From NCBI GenBank assembly GCA_016207265.1, contig JACQPZ010000175.1, forward strand, positions 1 to 5,014: 5,014 bases of DNA, in the 5' to 3' direction. The notes beneath the pieces were generated by a model. The model worked only from the letters and a program-made list of their open reading frames with translations, was not told where the DNA came from and searched no databases. This document shows positions 1 through 5,014 of this stretch, piece by piece; the stretch's first letter is position 1, and every line of letters begins with the position of its first letter. A program made the translations under genes and the position numbers. This DNA comes from Candidatus Latescibacterota bacterium (GTDB lineage Bacteria > Eisenbacteria > RBG-16-71-46 > SZUA-252).

Positions 1-832
1 ACCCCGACTCGGGCCGTCTCCGGCCCGCGAAGTCGCGCGCGAACTCCACGGGCGAGAGAAACGTGCCCAGCGGATCGGCTCCGATCGTGAGCAGGAGGTC
101 GGCTCGGTCGAGCCGGTAGTGCGGCAGGAGCCGCTCCCCGTAGCAAAGCTCCTGGGCCCGCGAGATCGCGTCGCTCGAGACCGCGTCGTAGGTCACGTGC
201 TCCACGGCCGGGAAGATCTTGAGGAACTCGTCGATCAGAGCGTGCGTCGTGGGGCTCGTGATCGTGCCCGTGAGCAGGACCACCTTCCCGCTCCGCTCGC
301 GCGCCTGGCGAAGCGCCTGGGTTGCTTTCGTGTCGACCTCGCCCCACGTGCTGGCGCGGGTCGCGCCGGTCGCCCGGGCGACACCCACGGGGCCCCGGAG
401 CCGGTCGGGATCGTAGAGATCGAGGAGCGACGCCTGCCCGCGCGCGCACAGTCCGCCGCGGCTCACGGGGTGCTCCTTCATCCCTTCGAGCTTGATCGGA
501 CGGCCCTCGCGCGTCTTGACCAGCACGCCGCAGGCGGCCGGACATGCGGCGCACGTGGACGCGTACCAGACCGGTTTCCCGGGGATGATCTCCTCGGGAG
601 CCTTGATATAAGGAAGAATTTTCTCGACCGGCTTCCGCGAGCAGCCCGCCGCGGCGAACGCGGCCCCGGCCCCGATCAGTTTCAGGAACTGGCGGCGCGA
701 GGGCGATTCCGCGGGCTCCTCGGACGGCGTGAGGAACTCGCGCGCGCGAAGCTCCGCCACCTCCGGAGCCCCGCTTAGCTCGGCGAGCGTACGCCAGTGC
801 TTCGGGCGGCCGTTCGTCTTGGTCTCGCTCAT
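1..832 (-). CDS. actB: ActB-like iron-sulfur/molybdopterin-fold subunit of alternative complex III, N-terminal part (runs off the window)
   Basis: The reading frame opens at ATG 830-832 and stays open for 277 codons to the window edge, so the C-terminal part is missing. Residues 10-33 (KHWRTLAELSGAPE onward) and SRRQFLK at 45-51 match the TAT-variant leader typical of ActB proteins. A hydrophobic stretch follows and ends in AAGC (Cys64), a possible lipidation site. Residues 71-91 (KILPYIKAPEEIIPGKP, then WYA) are the family's usual link into the molybdopterin-oxidoreductase fold. Cys94, Cys97, Cys101 and Cys129 form C-X2-C-X3-C-X27-C, the N-terminal [4Fe-4S] motif of catalytic family members, followed by ARGQAS and LYDPDRL. 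In known ACIII the protein sits on the periplasmic side and carries iron-sulfur clusters relaying quinol electrons. The gene starts 13 bp after the pentaheme cytochrome gene, with a purine-rich GGGAG just upstream, so the two are probably cotranscribed. A stand-alone polysulfide-reductase-like enzyme cannot be excluded without the rest of the gene. Confidence 0.85.
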   Translation of the reverse strand, partial: MSETKTNGRPKHWRTLAELSGAPEVAELRAREFLTPSEEPAESPSRRQFLKLIGAGAAFAAAGCSRKPVEKILPYIKAPEEIIPGKPVWYASTCAACPAACGVLVKTREGRPIKLEGMKEHPVSRGGLCARGQASLLDLYDPDRLRGPVGVARATGATRASTWGEVDTKATQALRQARERSGKVVLLTGTITSPTTHALIDEFLKIFPAVEHVTYDAVSSDAISRAQELCYGERLLPHYRLDRADLLLTIGADPLGTFLSPVEFARDFAGRRRPESG

Positions 833-845
833 CGCTCCCGCCCGT

Positions 846-1445
846 CTAGACGTGGCACGTGTTGCACTCCACCGAGGCTTTCTCCTGCCTGTGGCAACTG
901 ATGCACATCCCCATCTTGAGCGACGTGGACTGCCGGATGACGTCCATGTTCTGGACCTGGCCGTGGCACTTCTGACACTCGATGCCCTTCGCGACGTGCC
1001 ACTGGTGGCTGAAGTAGACGTAGTCCGGCACCCGGTGGACCCGCACCCAGGGGACCGATTTCCCCGCCTGGTACAGTTGGGTGAGCTGCTGGATCGTCGG
1101 GCGCTCGGTCCGAACGACGGTGTGGCAATTCATGCACACGGCCGCCGGGGGCACGGTCGCGTACCGCGAGCGCTCCGCGTTCGAGTGGCAGTACAGGCAG
1201 GGGATCTTGTTCGTCCCGGCGTGGATCAGGTGGCTGAAGGGAATGGGCTGCGTCGGCGCGTAGCCCACGTTGCTGAACGTGTCGAGGAACGCCCACCCCC
1301 CCAGGACGACCAGAGCCAGTACGACTGGAATGGTCCGTTTTGCCGTGGCGTTGCTCAAGTTACCCGGGTCCACTTCCTCGATGGGTCTACGGTCGGCGGC
1401 GGCACGAAACAGCCCGCGCGGAAATAAGATCGTGAATAATGTCAC
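846..1445 (-). CDS. actA: Membrane-anchored pentaheme cytochrome c, ActA-like subunit of alternative complex III
   Basis: The 199-residue product has five CXXCH heme-binding motifs, starting at Cys83, Cys104, Cys157, Cys181 and Cys194. Exactly five further histidines that could be distal heme ligands are present (72, 75, 137, 147, 150). One hydrophobic segment at about 39-57 would anchor it with the heme domain outside the cytoplasm. The segment PIPFSHLIHAG-NKI-C-YCH followed by PPAAVCMNCH is typical of the cytochrome c3-type ActA family. In ACIII this subunit passes quinol-derived electrons through its hemes to a cytochrome or oxidase. The GTG start at 1443-1445 has GGAGG four bases upstream. 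However, a sigma70-type promoter (1436-1464) overlaps that start. A TTG at 1356-1358, giving MSNATAKR directly before the membrane segment and about 170 residues, is a serious alternative, as is GTG 1368-1370. It is the first gene of the minus-strand operon, followed by the actB-like gene. Confidence 0.9.
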   Translation of the reverse strand: MTLFTILFPRGLFRAAADRRPIEEVDPGNLSNATAKRTIPVVLALVVLGGWAFLDTFSNVGYAPTQPIPFSHLIHAGTNKIPCLYCHSNAERSRYATVPPAAVCMNCHTVVRTERPTIQQLTQLYQAGKSVPWVRVHRVPDYVYFSHQWHVAKGIECQKCHGQVQNMDVIRQSTSLKMGMCISCHRQEKASVECNTCHV

Positions 1446-1464
1446 TAGCCCTCCGGATCGTCAA
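1436..1464 (-). promoter_or_regulatory. Predicted sigma70-type promoter for the actA-actB operon
   Basis: Read on the minus strand, TTGACG (1459-1464) and CATTAT (1436-1441) are separated by exactly 17 bases. They match the -35 and -10 consensus at 5 of 6 and 4 of 6 positions. The -10 area lies in a locally AT-rich patch that stands out from the surrounding GC-rich DNA. Transcription would begin near 1427-1430, which is inside the longest possible actA frame. So either the promoter or the GTG 1445 start is wrong, or a second upstream promoter exists. Confidence 0.5.
1450..1454 (-). promoter_or_regulatory. Shine-Dalgarno sequence for the GTG start of actA
   Basis: GGAGG on the minus strand lies four bases before GTG 1443-1445. 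This is the main sequence support for the long actA start. It falls within the 17-base spacer of the predicted promoter, so it could equally be a coincidence in GC-rich DNA. Confidence 0.4.
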
Positions 1465-1496
1465 GCGGATTGATGCACGGCGGGGCCAGGAACGGC

Positions 1497-1526
1497 TTGC
1501 CAACGGAGCACGTGGGGCTGTATCAC
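1497..1526 (+). promoter_or_regulatory. Weak candidate promoter for the permease gene
   Basis: TTGCCA (1497-1502) and TATCAC (1521-1526) are 18 bases apart. Each matches the sigma70 consensus at about 4 of 6 positions. Transcription would start near 1533, at the hairpin, about 34 bases before the permease start codon. It is the best plus-strand candidate in the divergent spacer, but such matches are common by chance. Confidence 0.3.
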
Positions 1527-1529
1527 GTC

Positions 1530-1551
1530 CGGGGACCCACAAGAGTCCCCG
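1530..1551. repeat. Inverted repeat (7-bp stem, 8-base loop) in the divergent spacer
   Basis: CGGGGAC (1530-1536) pairs perfectly with GTCCCCG (1545-1551) around the loop CCACAAGA. A second GTCCCC copy directly follows at 1551-1556, so GGGGAC can pair with either copy. There is no T-tract, so it is not a normal intrinsic terminator. Its place between divergent genes and just before the permease ribosome-binding site suggests an operator or leader hairpin, but nothing identifies a binding protein. Confidence 0.45.
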
Positions 1552-1557
1552 TCCCCC

Positions 1558-1561
1558 GGAG
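1558..1561 (+). promoter_or_regulatory. Shine-Dalgarno sequence for the permease gene
   Basis: GGAG lies five bases before GTG 1567-1569, a good spacing that decides for this GTG start. The first residues it gives (MPFELILAV) lead directly into the first membrane segment. Confidence 0.6.
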
Positions 1562-1566
1562 AACCG

Positions 1567-2295
1567 GTGCCCTTCGAACTGATCCTGGCGGTCGTCGCCG
1601 CCGTATCCGCCGCCATCGCCGCAGTCACGGGGTTCGGCATCGGTAGCCTCCTCACGCCGACGCTCGCCTTCGCCGTGGGCACCAAGCTCGCGGTCGCGGT
1701 CATCACGATCCCGCATCTCATCGGCACGACCCAACGCTTTTGGCTCCTGCGCCGCCACGTCGATCGGCGCGTCCTCCTCGGGTTCGGCATCACGAGCGCG
1801 GCAGGCGGACTCATCGGAGCGCTCCTCCATGCAGTCGTGTCGAGCAGGGGACTCAGCCTGGTCTTCGGGGCGCTGCTCCTCATGGCCGGGCTCTCCGAGC
1901 TCACGGGCTGGGTCGCGCGGGTCCGCTGGGGGCGGCGCGCCGCATGGGCCGCGGGCGCTCTCTCGGGCATGCTCGGCGGACTGGTCGGCAACCAGGGCGG
2001 CATCCGCTCGGCCGCGCTTCTCGGTTTCCATGTGCCGAAGGAGTCATTCGTCGCGACCGCGACCGCGATCGGACTCTTCGTCGACGGGGCTCGCCTGCCT
2101 GTGTATCTCGCGACGCAGGGACGCGAGATCGCGGGCGCGTGGCCGTTCCTACTGAGCGCCGCTGCCGGGGTCGTGATCGGCACGGTGCTGGGGACACGGC
2201 TGCTCAGGCGCCTCCCGGAGCGCGGATTCCGGCGCGTTGTCGCCGTCCTGCTTCTCTTGCTCGGCCTTTACATGATGATCCAGCGTGGGGGATGA
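1567..2295 (+). CDS. TauE/SafE-family membrane permease (putative anion or sulfite exporter)
   Basis: This is a 242-residue, highly hydrophobic protein with about seven or eight membrane segments, at roughly 4-24, 35-52, 70-90, 95-113, 125-145, 160-178, 190-211 and 222-238. Two diagnostic glycine-rich stretches are visible: TGFGIGSLLTP (21-31) and SGMLGGLVGNQGGIRSAAL (133-151). KESFVATATAIGLFVDGARLPVYL (158-181) then resembles the second half of TauE/SafE proteins. Members such as TauE and SafE are proposed to export sulfite or small organosulfur anions, but most members have no tested substrate and the sequence does not reveal one here. Length is normal for the family. It is the first gene of the plus-strand group, divergent from actA, with menF close behind. 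No sulfur-metabolism gene is next to it in the window, so sulfite export is only the family default. Confidence 0.85.
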   Translation: MPFELILAVVAAVSAAIAAVTGFGIGSLLTPTLAFAVGTKLAVAVITIPHLIGTTQRFWLLRRHVDRRVLLGFGITSAAGGLIGALLHAVVSSRGLSLVFGALLLMAGLSELTGWVARVRWGRRAAWAAGALSGMLGGLVGNQGGIRSAALLGFHVPKESFVATATAIGLFVDGARLPVYLATQGREIAGAWPFLLSAAAGVVIGTVLGTRLLRRLPERGFRRVVAVLLLLLGLYMMIQRGG

Positions 2296-2320
2296 CGCGG
2301 GGGATCGCGGCCTCTATACT
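2292..2320 (+). promoter_or_regulatory. Predicted sigma70-type promoter for menF-menD
   Basis: ATGACG (2292-2297) and TATACT (2315-2320) are separated by 17 bases and match the consensus at 4 of 6 and 5 of 6 positions. The -35 element overlaps the stop codon of the permease gene. Transcription would begin near 2327, giving a short leader of about 20 bases before ATG 2348. This would let the menaquinone genes be expressed apart from the permease, and it argues against the far-upstream GTG 2285 as the menF start. Confidence 0.5.
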
Positions 2321-2347
2321 CGCCACCTCGTGACTCAGGTCGATTCC

Positions 2348-3604
2348 ATGATCGGTGAGAGCGCCCCGGCGAGGGCCGGATCCCCATGGGAGTGCCTTCT
2401 TGCCTCGGAGGTTGAGGCCCGCTGCCGGCCCGTGCTCCTCTGGGAAGCGCCCGACGGCGAGGAGATCGCCGGAATCGGCGCCGCCGCGCGGATCAGCGCT
2501 TCGGGTGACGCCCGGTTCGAGGAGGCCCGGCTCGGAATCGCACAAGCCCTCGATGCGGCGGCGCACCGGGGTCCCTTGCCCGACGGCTTCCCCGGCGCGA
2601 TCGCGGTCGGCGGATTCTCGTTCGCGGCCGATGAGCCGCGAGGCGGTTGGCCGGGCTTTCCGGATGCTCTCTTCTTCGTCCCGGAGAGGCTCTTTTGGCG
2701 AAGACGGGGCGGCCGGACGATCGAGACGCGGTGGAGCGTTTCAAGCGTCGGGCGAGCGGACGGGGACGCGACACCCGATCCCCCGTGCGCGGCACGCGGC
2801 ATGAGCCGCGAGAGCTGGGGAGCCGCTGTCCGCGCGACCCTCGAGCGCGTCCATGAGGGAGCGATCTCCAAGGCCGTTCTCGCGCGCTCGTTGGACCTCG
2901 ACCTGGGCCCGCGGACGGATCCGGTCGGGATCCTCGAAAGGCTGCGGTCCGCGTATCCCGGGTGCTATCGATTCCTGATCGCGGACGGGCGAGGGGGCGT
3001 GTTCCTGGGCGCGAGCCCCGAGCGGCTCGTGAGGCTCGCAGAAGGAGCGGTTTCCACCGAGGCCGTGGCCGGCACGATCCGCAGCGGGCCTGGCGCCGAC
3101 GACGAACCGCTCGCGATCGCGCTCACGCAAAGCTCGAAGGACCGCGCCGAGCATGAGATGGTCCTCCGCCACCTCGTGGACACCCTGCGCCCGAGCTGCT
3201 CGAGCCTCCACGCGCCCGCGCATCCGGGCGTGATGCGGCTTCCGCACCTCTTCCACCTTCGAACGCCGGTGGAAGGACGCGCGCTCGGGAATCCGAACAT
3301 CCTCGATCTCGTCTCGCGACTCCATCCGACGCCGGCCGTCGCCGGATTGAAACGGGAAGCGGCGCTCGAATGGATCCGATCGGCGGAAGCTCTGAGCCGC
3401 GGCTGGTACGCCGGAGCCGTCGGATGGGTGAACGCGCGCGGCGAGGGCGATTTCGCGGTCGGGATCCGTTCGCTCGCGATCCGGGGAACCCGCGCGCGCG
3501 TCTTCGCGGGAGCGGGAATCGTCGCCGGCTCGGATCCCGATCGCGAGTGGGAGGAGACCGAAATCAAGATGAAGGGGATCCTCGATGCCCTCGCGCGTCG
3601 CTGA
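2348..3604 (+). CDS. menF: Isochorismate synthase (menaquinone biosynthesis)
   Basis: The enzyme converts chorismate to isochorismate, the entry step of the classical menaquinone pathway, in the cytoplasm and with Mg2+. From ATG 2348 the product is 418 residues, close to E. coli MenF (431). The C-terminal chorismate-binding domain runs from about residue 155 to the end. AISKAVLAR carries Lys175, the expected water-activating base. STEAVAGT carries Glu238, the expected general acid. Glu268 in the RAEHEMV stretch and Glu403 in EWEETEIK are the likely Mg2+ ligands. HPTPAVAG (326-333) and VGIRS (Arg374) are further family hallmarks. The base Lys favours isochorismate synthase over anthranilate or aminodeoxychorismate synthase, as does the menD gene overlapping its 3' end by 20 bp. 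The frame extends upstream to GTG 2285 inside the permease gene, with GTG 2330 also possible. I chose ATG 2348 because it lies behind the predicted promoter and has AGG eight bases before it. A salicylate-pathway role is unlikely given menD. Confidence 0.92.
   Translation: MIGESAPARAGSPWECLLASEVEARCRPVLLWEAPDGEEIAGIGAAARISASGDARFEEARLGIAQALDAAAHRGPLPDGFPGAIAVGGFSFAADEPRGGWPGFPDALFFVPERLFWRRRGGRTIETRWSVSSVGRADGDATPDPPCAARGMSRESWGAAVRATLERVHEGAISKAVLARSLDLDLGPRTDPVGILERLRSAYPGCYRFLIADGRGGVFLGASPERLVRLAEGAVSTEAVAGTIRSGPGADDEPLAIALTQSSKDRAEHEMVLRHLVDTLRPSCSSLHAPAHPGVMRLPHLFHLRTPVEGRALGNPNILDLVSRLHPTPAVAGLKREAALEWIRSAEALSRGWYAGAVGWVNARGEGDFAVGIRSLAIRGTRARVFAGAGIVAGSDPDREWEETEIKMKGILDALARR
3572..3577 (+). 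promoter_or_regulatory. Shine-Dalgarno sequence for menD inside the end of menF
   Basis: AAGGGG lies seven bases before ATG 3585. It supports this menD start, although the first 25 or so residues are not conserved-looking. Being within the menF coding sequence, it suggests translational coupling. Confidence 0.6.
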
Positions 3605-5014
3605 AGACGCAACGCCGCCTGCCCGCGAGGCGCCGCCCCTCGCCGCCTCGGGCGCGCTCAACGTCGCCTGGGCCGACCGCTTCGTGGCCGCGCTCCATGC
3701 CGCCGGCGTGCGGCACGTCGTCATCTCCTCGGGGTCGCGATCGGCGCCGCTCGCGCTCGCGTTCGACCGCTCGCCGATCACCACCCACGTCTCGCTCGAC
3801 GAGCGCTCCGCGGGCTTCTTCGCGCTGGGTCTCGCGAAAGCCTCGCGCCGCCCGGCGGCGCTCGTCTCGACGTCGGGAACGGCCGCCGCGAACCTTTTCC
3901 CCGCGATCGTGGAGGCGCGCCATGCCCGCGTCCCGTTGATCGTCGCGACCGCGGATCGTCCTCCCGAGCTGCGCGACACGGGTGCCGCCCAGACGATCGA
4001 TCAGATCAAGATGTTCGGAGGCGCCGTCCGGTGGTTCGTGGAGGTCGGAACGCCCGACGGCTCCCCGCCGATGCTCGAGTACGTCGCCTCCCTCGGAGCC
4101 CGCGCGGCATCCGAGTCCACGCGCGCTCCCGCTGGGCCCGTGCATCTCAACTTCGCGTTTCGAGAGCCGCTCGTCCCGGAGCCGGACGCGCTCCCGCCGC
4201 TGCCCGAGCCGCCGGCATGGTCCGGCGCGGCGCCCGAGCCCTCCCCACCCGCCCGCGGCGCGATCGACGCGCTCGCGAAGGCGATCCGCTCGCGCCCCCG
4301 CGGGCTCATCGTGTGCGGGCCCGACGACGCGCCGACTCCTTTCTCCGACTCGGTGGCTCGGCTGGGCGAGCGGTGCGGGTACCCCGTGCTCGCGGATCCC
4401 GCGTCCCAGGTCCGGTTCGGCGCGCGCGAGGGGTCCGCGATCCTCGGCGCTTACGACGCGTTCCTCCGATCCTCGGCGTTCGCGACGCGGCACGCACCGG
4501 AGATCGTGATCCAGTTCGGCTCGACGCCGACATCGAAGGCGTTTCACCTCTACGAGGCCCTTCATCCCTCCGCGCTCCACATCCTGGTGGATCCCGCGGG
4601 CGGGTGGCGGAGCCCGCTGCGGAGAGCGCGTGAGGTGGTGGCCGCGGATCCGACCCTGGCCGCGGAGGCGATCACCGACGCGCTCGCGGGAGGAGCGGGC
4701 CCGCAGGCCGAGCCGCGGACCGCTTGGCTCGAATCATTCCGCGTCGCGGAGACGAAATCCCGGGAGATCATCGCGCGCCACCTGGCGGGACCGCGCGCCT
4801 TCACGGAGGGAGGCGTGTTCCCGGACCTTCTCGAGACGCTCCCCGAGGGCGCCACGCTCTACGTCGGGAACAGCATGGCGATCCGCGATCTGGACGCCTT
4901 CGTCCCCGCGCATCCGCGACGCGTCCGCGTGCTCGCGAATCGCGGGGCGAACGGGATCGACGGCGTGGTCTCGAGCGCGCTGGGCGCGAGCGCGGCGTCC
5001 GCGACCCCGCTCCT
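3585..5014 (+). CDS. menD: SEPHCHC synthase MenD, N-terminal 476 codons (runs off the window)
   Basis: MenD is a thiamine-diphosphate enzyme that joins isochorismate with the succinyl-semialdehyde unit from 2-oxoglutarate to give SEPHCHC, the second step of menaquinone synthesis. The frame is open from ATG 3585 to the window edge; the family is about 550 residues, so roughly the last 80 are missing. Glu73 in SLDERSA is the cofactor-activating glutamate. Residues equivalent to the E. coli substrate-binding set are present: Ser51 and Arg52 (SGSRSAPL), Arg125 (ADRPPELR), Gln136, Lys318, Ser430 and Arg434 (GNSMAIRD), and Arg453 (NRGANGIDG). The thiamine-diphosphate Mg-binding motif would lie past the edge. 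A proline- and alanine-rich tail of about 24 residues precedes the conserved start (ALNVAWADRF), so a shorter true N-terminus is possible. Small departures from the usual motif are Ser49 where SPGSRS normally has Pro, and DTGAAQ for the usual DCGANQ. It overlaps menF by 20 bp, and further men genes are expected downstream. Confidence 0.95.
   Translation, partial: MPSRVAEDATPPAREAPPLAASGALNVAWADRFVAALHAAGVRHVVISSGSRSAPLALAFDRSPITTHVSLDERSAGFFALGLAKASRRPAALVSTSGTAAANLFPAIVEARHARVPLIVATADRPPELRDTGAAQTIDQIKMFGGAVRWFVEVGTPDGSPPMLEYVASLGARAASESTRAPAGPVHLNFAFREPLVPEPDALPPLPEPPAWSGAAPEPSPPARGAIDALAKAIRSRPRGLIVCGPDDAPTPFSDSVARLGERCGYPVLADPASQVRFGAREGSAILGAYDAFLRSSAFATRHAPEIVIQFGSTPTSKAFHLYEALHPSALHILVDPAGGWRSPLRRAREVVAADPTLAAEAITDALAGGAGPQAEPRTAWLESFRVAETKSREIIARHLAGPRAFTEGGVFPDLLETLPEGATLYVGNSMAIRDLDAFVPAHPRRVRVLANRGANGIDGVVSSALGASAASATPL

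Noticed and set aside
369..382. Perfect 14-bp palindrome GTCGCCCGGGCGAC
   Set aside because: It lies in the middle of the actB-like coding sequence and is made of codons typical for this gene. In DNA this rich in G and C such palindromes arise by chance, and no partner site is seen.
119..778. Long plus-strand open frame of 219 codons
   Set aside because: It is antisense to the actB-like gene, whose protein has clear family motifs. The plus-strand product is Arg-rich and low-complexity, as expected for a shadow frame in GC-rich DNA.
1530..1551. Hairpin as an intrinsic terminator
   Set aside because: There is no T-run on either side in either orientation, and both neighbouring genes point away from it, so neither needs a terminator here.
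1387..2183. Minus-strand open frames opposite the permease gene
   Set aside because: Their products are low-complexity and Arg-, Ala- and Pro-rich. The plus-strand frame encodes a coherent multi-span TauE/SafE protein with its own ribosome-binding site.
2741..3979. Minus-strand open frame of 412 codons opposite menF and menD
   Set aside because: The translation is Arg/Ala/Glu-rich without any recognisable domain. The plus-strand frames here carry all catalytic residues of MenF and MenD. Long antisense frames are common at this GC content.
3564..4580. Minus-strand open frame of 338 codons opposite menD
   Set aside because: It is an Arg/Gly-rich shadow of the menD gene with no domain or membrane pattern.

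Overview
The window looks like chromosomal DNA of a very GC-rich bacterium that respires with menaquinone. It holds five protein-coding genes around one divergent promoter region at about 1446-1566. Codon third positions are strongly G/C throughout, and I see no mobile element, CRISPR array, rRNA or tRNA. The gene content (alternative complex III, a classical menaquinone pathway, a TauE-like permease) fits uncultured soil or sediment lineages such as Gemmatimonadota or Candidatus Eisenbacteria. That placement is an impression only; nothing in the window fixes the taxon.

Left arm, minus strand: a pentaheme membrane-anchored cytochrome c (ActA-like, 846-1445) is followed after 13 bp by the N-terminal 277 codons of an ActB-like protein with a TAT-variant leader and a molybdopterin-oxidoreductase fold (1-832, cut by the window edge). 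The order actA-actB is that of alternative complex III (ACIII), the quinol:electron-acceptor oxidoreductase that replaces cytochrome bc1 in many bacteria. The visible part of ActB keeps a complete C-X2-C-X3-C-X27-C iron-sulfur motif, which I do not expect in typical ActB. This is the most interesting point in the window.

Right arm, plus strand: a TauE/SafE-family permease (1567-2295) is followed by an isochorismate synthase (menF, 2348-3604) and the first 476 codons of menD (3585-5014, cut by the window edge). menF and menD overlap by 20 bp and catalyse the first two committed steps of menaquinone synthesis: chorismate to isochorismate, then to SEPHCHC.

The two arms plausibly work together. 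The men genes make the quinone, and the ACIII-like complex would oxidise the reduced quinone and pass electrons to a terminal oxidase. The spacer between them carries a good minus-strand sigma70-type promoter that overlaps the longest possible actA start, a hairpin in front of the permease gene, and a weaker plus-strand promoter candidate. A further promoter-like sequence lies at the end of the permease gene, just before menF. Coding density is high, and no stretch over 300 bases lacks a gene.
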